The notes under the pieces are model-generated. The model was not told the DNA's origin. It saw nothing but the letters and a program-made list of their open reading frames with translations, and made no database searches. A DNA stretch of 10,908 bases from Ichthyophonus hoferi (Eukaryota > Opisthokonta > Ichthyosporea > Ichthyophonida > Ichthyophonidae), in the NCBI GenBank assembly GCA_002751075.1, contig NAOQ01000642.1, positions 29,974 to 40,881 of the forward strand. Direction: 5' to 3'. This document shows, in pieces, positions 8,412 to 10,908 of the stretch. Position 1 is the stretch's first letter. Each line of letters starts with the position of its first letter. The translations under genes and the position numbers were made by a program.

Positions 8412-8480
8412 TTCTTTGGTTATTTGGCTTAGCAACATTTTACCACCAAGTCATAAACCAATAGAAATAGTAGTTTGGAC
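8391..8480. repeat. Palindrome and imperfect inverted repeat
   Basis: AGTTTC and GAAACT bracket TGTATATA at 8391-8410, giving a short hairpin. A second, imperfect inverted pair follows. CTATTCTTTGGTTATTTGGC at about 8409-8428 matches the reverse complement of AAGTCATAAACCAATAGAAA, which starts at about 8449. Small non-autonomous DNA transposons can look like this, but no target duplication or second copy was found. Confidence 0.4.
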
Positions 8481-8553
8481 AATGACTTCCTATTGACTTT
8501 AATTAGTAAGTATAACCTAATGAAAAAAACGCAATGACGGTGGTAAAGAATAA

Positions 8554-8754
8554 TTTATTAAGCATAGTAAAAAACCTGGTTCCAGCAATACCATTATCAG
8601 GTCTTGTGCTCACAGAATACAAGTCATAGAGGTATATGGTGTAAACCCAGAATACTTGCAAGAGCTTCTGCTTATGTCAGGTAAATCAAAGGACACTGGT
8701 TGTTCCCCTGAAGACAGTCATGTGATTCATAACAATCCCCATATTCATGATTAA
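8554..8754 (+). CDS. Possible exon or relic, unknown function
   Basis: The frame is open between TAA at 8551-8553 and TAA at 8752-8754, 66 codons, without an early ATG. It reads HRIQVIEVYGVNPEYLQELL, then SGKSKDTGCSPEDSH. Composition is protein-like against AT-rich flanks, but no family is recognised. A CAG/GTAAAT sequence at about 8679 could act as a splice donor and would end the exon there. It may equally be a chance open stretch. Confidence 0.22.
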   Translation, partial: FIKHSKKPGSSNTIIRSCAHRIQVIEVYGVNPEYLQELLLMSGKSKDTGCSPEDSHVIHNNPHIHD

Positions 8755-10160
8755 TACTGTTATTGAGGGTAAAGATGAATAGCTACTTAAGTAGATTATA
8801 TTTATTGAATTACAGAACCTATTGGATAGTGGCATCTCCAGCTCATTTAAAATTGTAAATAAATTTTTCTGTTCTTTCACTGGTTATTTGTCACCGGTGT
8901 CTGATGCTAGTACCACTCATGATTTGTTTCTATTACTGGAGTATGTGTAGCTTTTTTATATCTAGCAGCTAGCTTTTTGCTTTTTTGACTTAGTCTGAAC
9001 GTGACTAGATTAAGGTATTATCCTCCCAACCTTAGCTAGAATACTCTTTATTAAAGCCATGCTTGCTGATATCCTAATTTTCTTAGGTTTGAATATATAG
9101 GCTAGAGTAATGGGCATTCAGCATTGTTGCAAGCTTTGCTCTTGCCAGTTATAGTCATATTTTGTCATTGTTCTCAAATGTAAGTCCAGAAAATTCTCTG
9201 TAAAAGTAATGGCGTTTATGTAAAGTTAATTCTGATGCTTCACATTTTCTAAATAAATCCGTGATCTAATCCTATTACTTTGGTCTGAAACATTCCTGTG
9301 ATTAGAAACACCAATCTGTCTTAGATTATCTAAACCTCCATGTAGTTTCAAGAGCTTCTACAAAATTGCACTAAGATTAATTGTTTAATCAGTCCAGGTT
9401 TTCTTAAATAATAAAGCTATAATCATTATGTTGTATTCCTAAATTAGTCACTACTATAGATAAGCAGAGATTAATGTGTTACATAGCTAGGCTCATTACC
9501 TTTCAAGATGTGGTGCATTACATTACAAACACAATATTCTTTAAGCAACCAACATTTACTAGCTATATATGGCTATATTATCTCAAAGGGTCTTGAATGT
9601 AGTATACTGACTTAATGTAGCTATGACAACAGGCAAAATGGTTATAATAAACCTACTTTACTTTATTTGGAGTGTGTATAAACTGTAGTATGCTGGTGAA
9701 TAATCTTGTACTTTGCATAAATTATGTAAGTTGAAGCTGAAATATTTAATACAAATTAAGGAGAATACACCACTTAATAGTAAAGGGTGAAAATTAATAA
9801 TCCTATAAGCAACTTACTAAGTATTTGCCTCCCCTCCTCATTAATAGGGGGTGGCCCACAATTTGAAATCTGGCCACTAGACATTACACATGGAAGAGCC
9901 ATATTTAAGAATAAAAGAATGTGCCTGGTTTTAATTCAAAGGGTAATCTTGTAGCTAAAATGGTTATCCCTTTCAGCCACTTTGTCAAAATTTAGAAAAG
10001 ATTCTAGACGGTAGGGAACATTGGAGTGCAACAACAGTTTAGGTAGGAGCACTGGACTGTAAATTTTATGATGAGTAGAACTCAATATCCTGCCTTGCAG
10101 GTGTATTATAGCATTCAGGGGGCATACATTATAGTACATTGTGTTAAGTTAAGATACAAA
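8755..10160. other. AT-rich intergenic DNA, no gene supported
   Basis: No domain, RNA gene or long repeat is recognised. The minus-strand open frames at 8686-8880 and 9936-10139 lack recognisable content. A small C-rich/G-rich inverted pair (CCCCTCC and GGGGGTGG) flanks TCATTAATA at about 9832-9856 and could fold into a hairpin. Confidence 0.5.
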
Positions 10161-10629
10161 AAGCTAGATAGAAGACTTAAAGATAGTAATGCTTAACTCT
10201 ATTTAAAATAAAAGATAATATGGATCTATTGGTTTCTGTAAATAAATTCTAATCAAACTAGAAATTAATTTGAATAATTTTAAGGAATTTAAAAAGTGTC
10301 TTATTTTAATTAAATAATCTTCATGAACCTTTCTCTTCCCTAAAGGATTTCCATTAGTATTCCTTAGATTGATTATTAAATAATCACCATTACTTTATTG
10401 ATTTATGTTAACCAGTCTTTGTATCAATTTGATATAGGTCTGAATTCAACAACTTCTTGTGATTATGATGTTAATGGTGAGGTTAATTTATTGGTCAAGG
10501 TCATAGTTGATCAAGTATGATTTTGATCTAAGCCTTGTCATAATTGGATCAATGGCTATTCTATAATTCTTGCATCCAATTACATTGGCTCCGTAATTTT
10601 AATTTTAATTATAATAGTAATGTAAGTAA
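10161..10629. other. AT-rich intergenic DNA, no gene seen
   Basis: Only short repeats are visible, such as TGATCAA and TTGGATCAATGGCT-like words near 10490-10590 and AATTTTAATTTTAATTA at about 10595. No coding or RNA feature can be supported. Confidence 0.5.
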
Positions 10630-10905
10630 GTAGTCAGTCACATAACACAAAGAACGTGTATTGATATCATGTTGTTAGCACACACTGCTACAATTGCAGG
10701 AGCTAACTTTATTATAGAAATATGGGGAATGTTGTTCAAGACCACTAATACAGAGTGTTCTCCATTCTATTCATCAGAGCTAACAGAAACAGTCCCTCCA
10801 ATGGGGAGTCATCTTGCATTTCACACTGCTTCCTTGTGGGTAAAACTTATTATAATTGGAGGAGGTATCAATGCAGCTAATGATGTAGCTGTTAATATAT
10901 ACTAG
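10630..10905 (+). CDS. Possible partial gene or relic, unknown function
   Basis: The frame is open from after TAA at 10627-10629 to TAG at 10903-10905, with the first ATG at 10669 (78 codons from there). It reads AHTATIAGANFIIEIWGMLF, then SSELTETVPPMGSHLAFHTA, then WVKLIIIGGGINAANDVAV. The composition is clearly less AT-biased than the 500 bases before it. No family is recognised. The opposite strand also reads protein-like (LPIGGTVSVSS, VLVVLNNIPHISIIKLAPAI) but with in-frame stops. The true coding strand is therefore uncertain, and the sequence may be a worn piece of a larger gene or repeat that extends past the window. Confidence 0.3.
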   Translation, partial: VVSHITQRTCIDIMLLAHTATIAGANFIIEIWGMLFKTTNTECSPFYSSELTETVPPMGSHLAFHTASLWVKLIIIGGGINAANDVAVNIY

Positions 10906-10908
10906 AGT

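Noticed and set aside
8686-8880. Minus-strand open frame of 64 codons
   Set aside because: It partly overlaps a plus-strand frame, has Ile/Ser/Asn-rich AT-driven composition and shows no motif.
9936-10139. Minus-strand frame of 67 codons with Leu/His/Ser-rich content
   Set aside because: It reads moderately protein-like, but there is no family match, no splice or promoter context, and the plus strand reads equally well in places.
1-10908. tRNA, rRNA or CRISPR features
   Set aside because: No cloverleaf-like pattern with tRNA A and B box sequences, no rRNA core motif, and no regularly spaced direct repeats with unique spacers were found.

Overview
The window is AT-rich nuclear eukaryotic DNA with no intact, confidently functional gene. 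It has long low-complexity tracts, microsatellites, scattered degenerate coding traces and one large decayed retroelement. There are no bacterial operon features, no tRNA or rRNA genes and no CRISPR array. The lineage cannot be fixed from sequence alone. A decayed two-domain AP2-like DNA-binding gene would suit a plant, alga, alveolate or other protist, and the Ty1/copia element would suit any of these or a fungus.

Layout, left to right. Positions 1-94 hold three copies of a 32-bp minisatellite, followed by about 1.2 kb of AT-rich DNA with TA and TTTTA tracts. From about 2232 down to 1450, on the minus strand, lies the relic of a gene with two successive AP2/ERF-like domains. AT-rich degenerate 5-mer tracts flank it on both sides (981-1125 and 2365-2555). 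From about 2613 to at least 5780 is an old, broken Ty1/copia-type LTR retroelement. Its gag-like part (2613-2972) is on the minus strand, while integrase, reverse transcriptase and RNase H (about 2990-5742) are on the plus strand. A likely 3' LTR begins at 5781, just after a purine-rich stretch.

From 5800 to the end the sequence is mostly featureless AT-rich DNA with a few open stretches that look like remnants or unknown small genes. These are a Ser/Asp-rich frame at 6682-6963 (+), decayed coding-like sequence at about 7000-7750 (-), a Cys-containing frame at 7976-8191 (-), a frame at 8554-8754 (+) and a frame at 10630-10905 (+) that ends just before the window edge. A degenerate 50-bp tandem repeat with nearby palindromes lies at 8313-8480.

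No pathway or operon links these parts. The window reads as repeat-rich intergenic DNA with fossils. The least expected items are the tandem AP2-like relic and the opposed, better-preserved gag-like frame next to the worn pol region.
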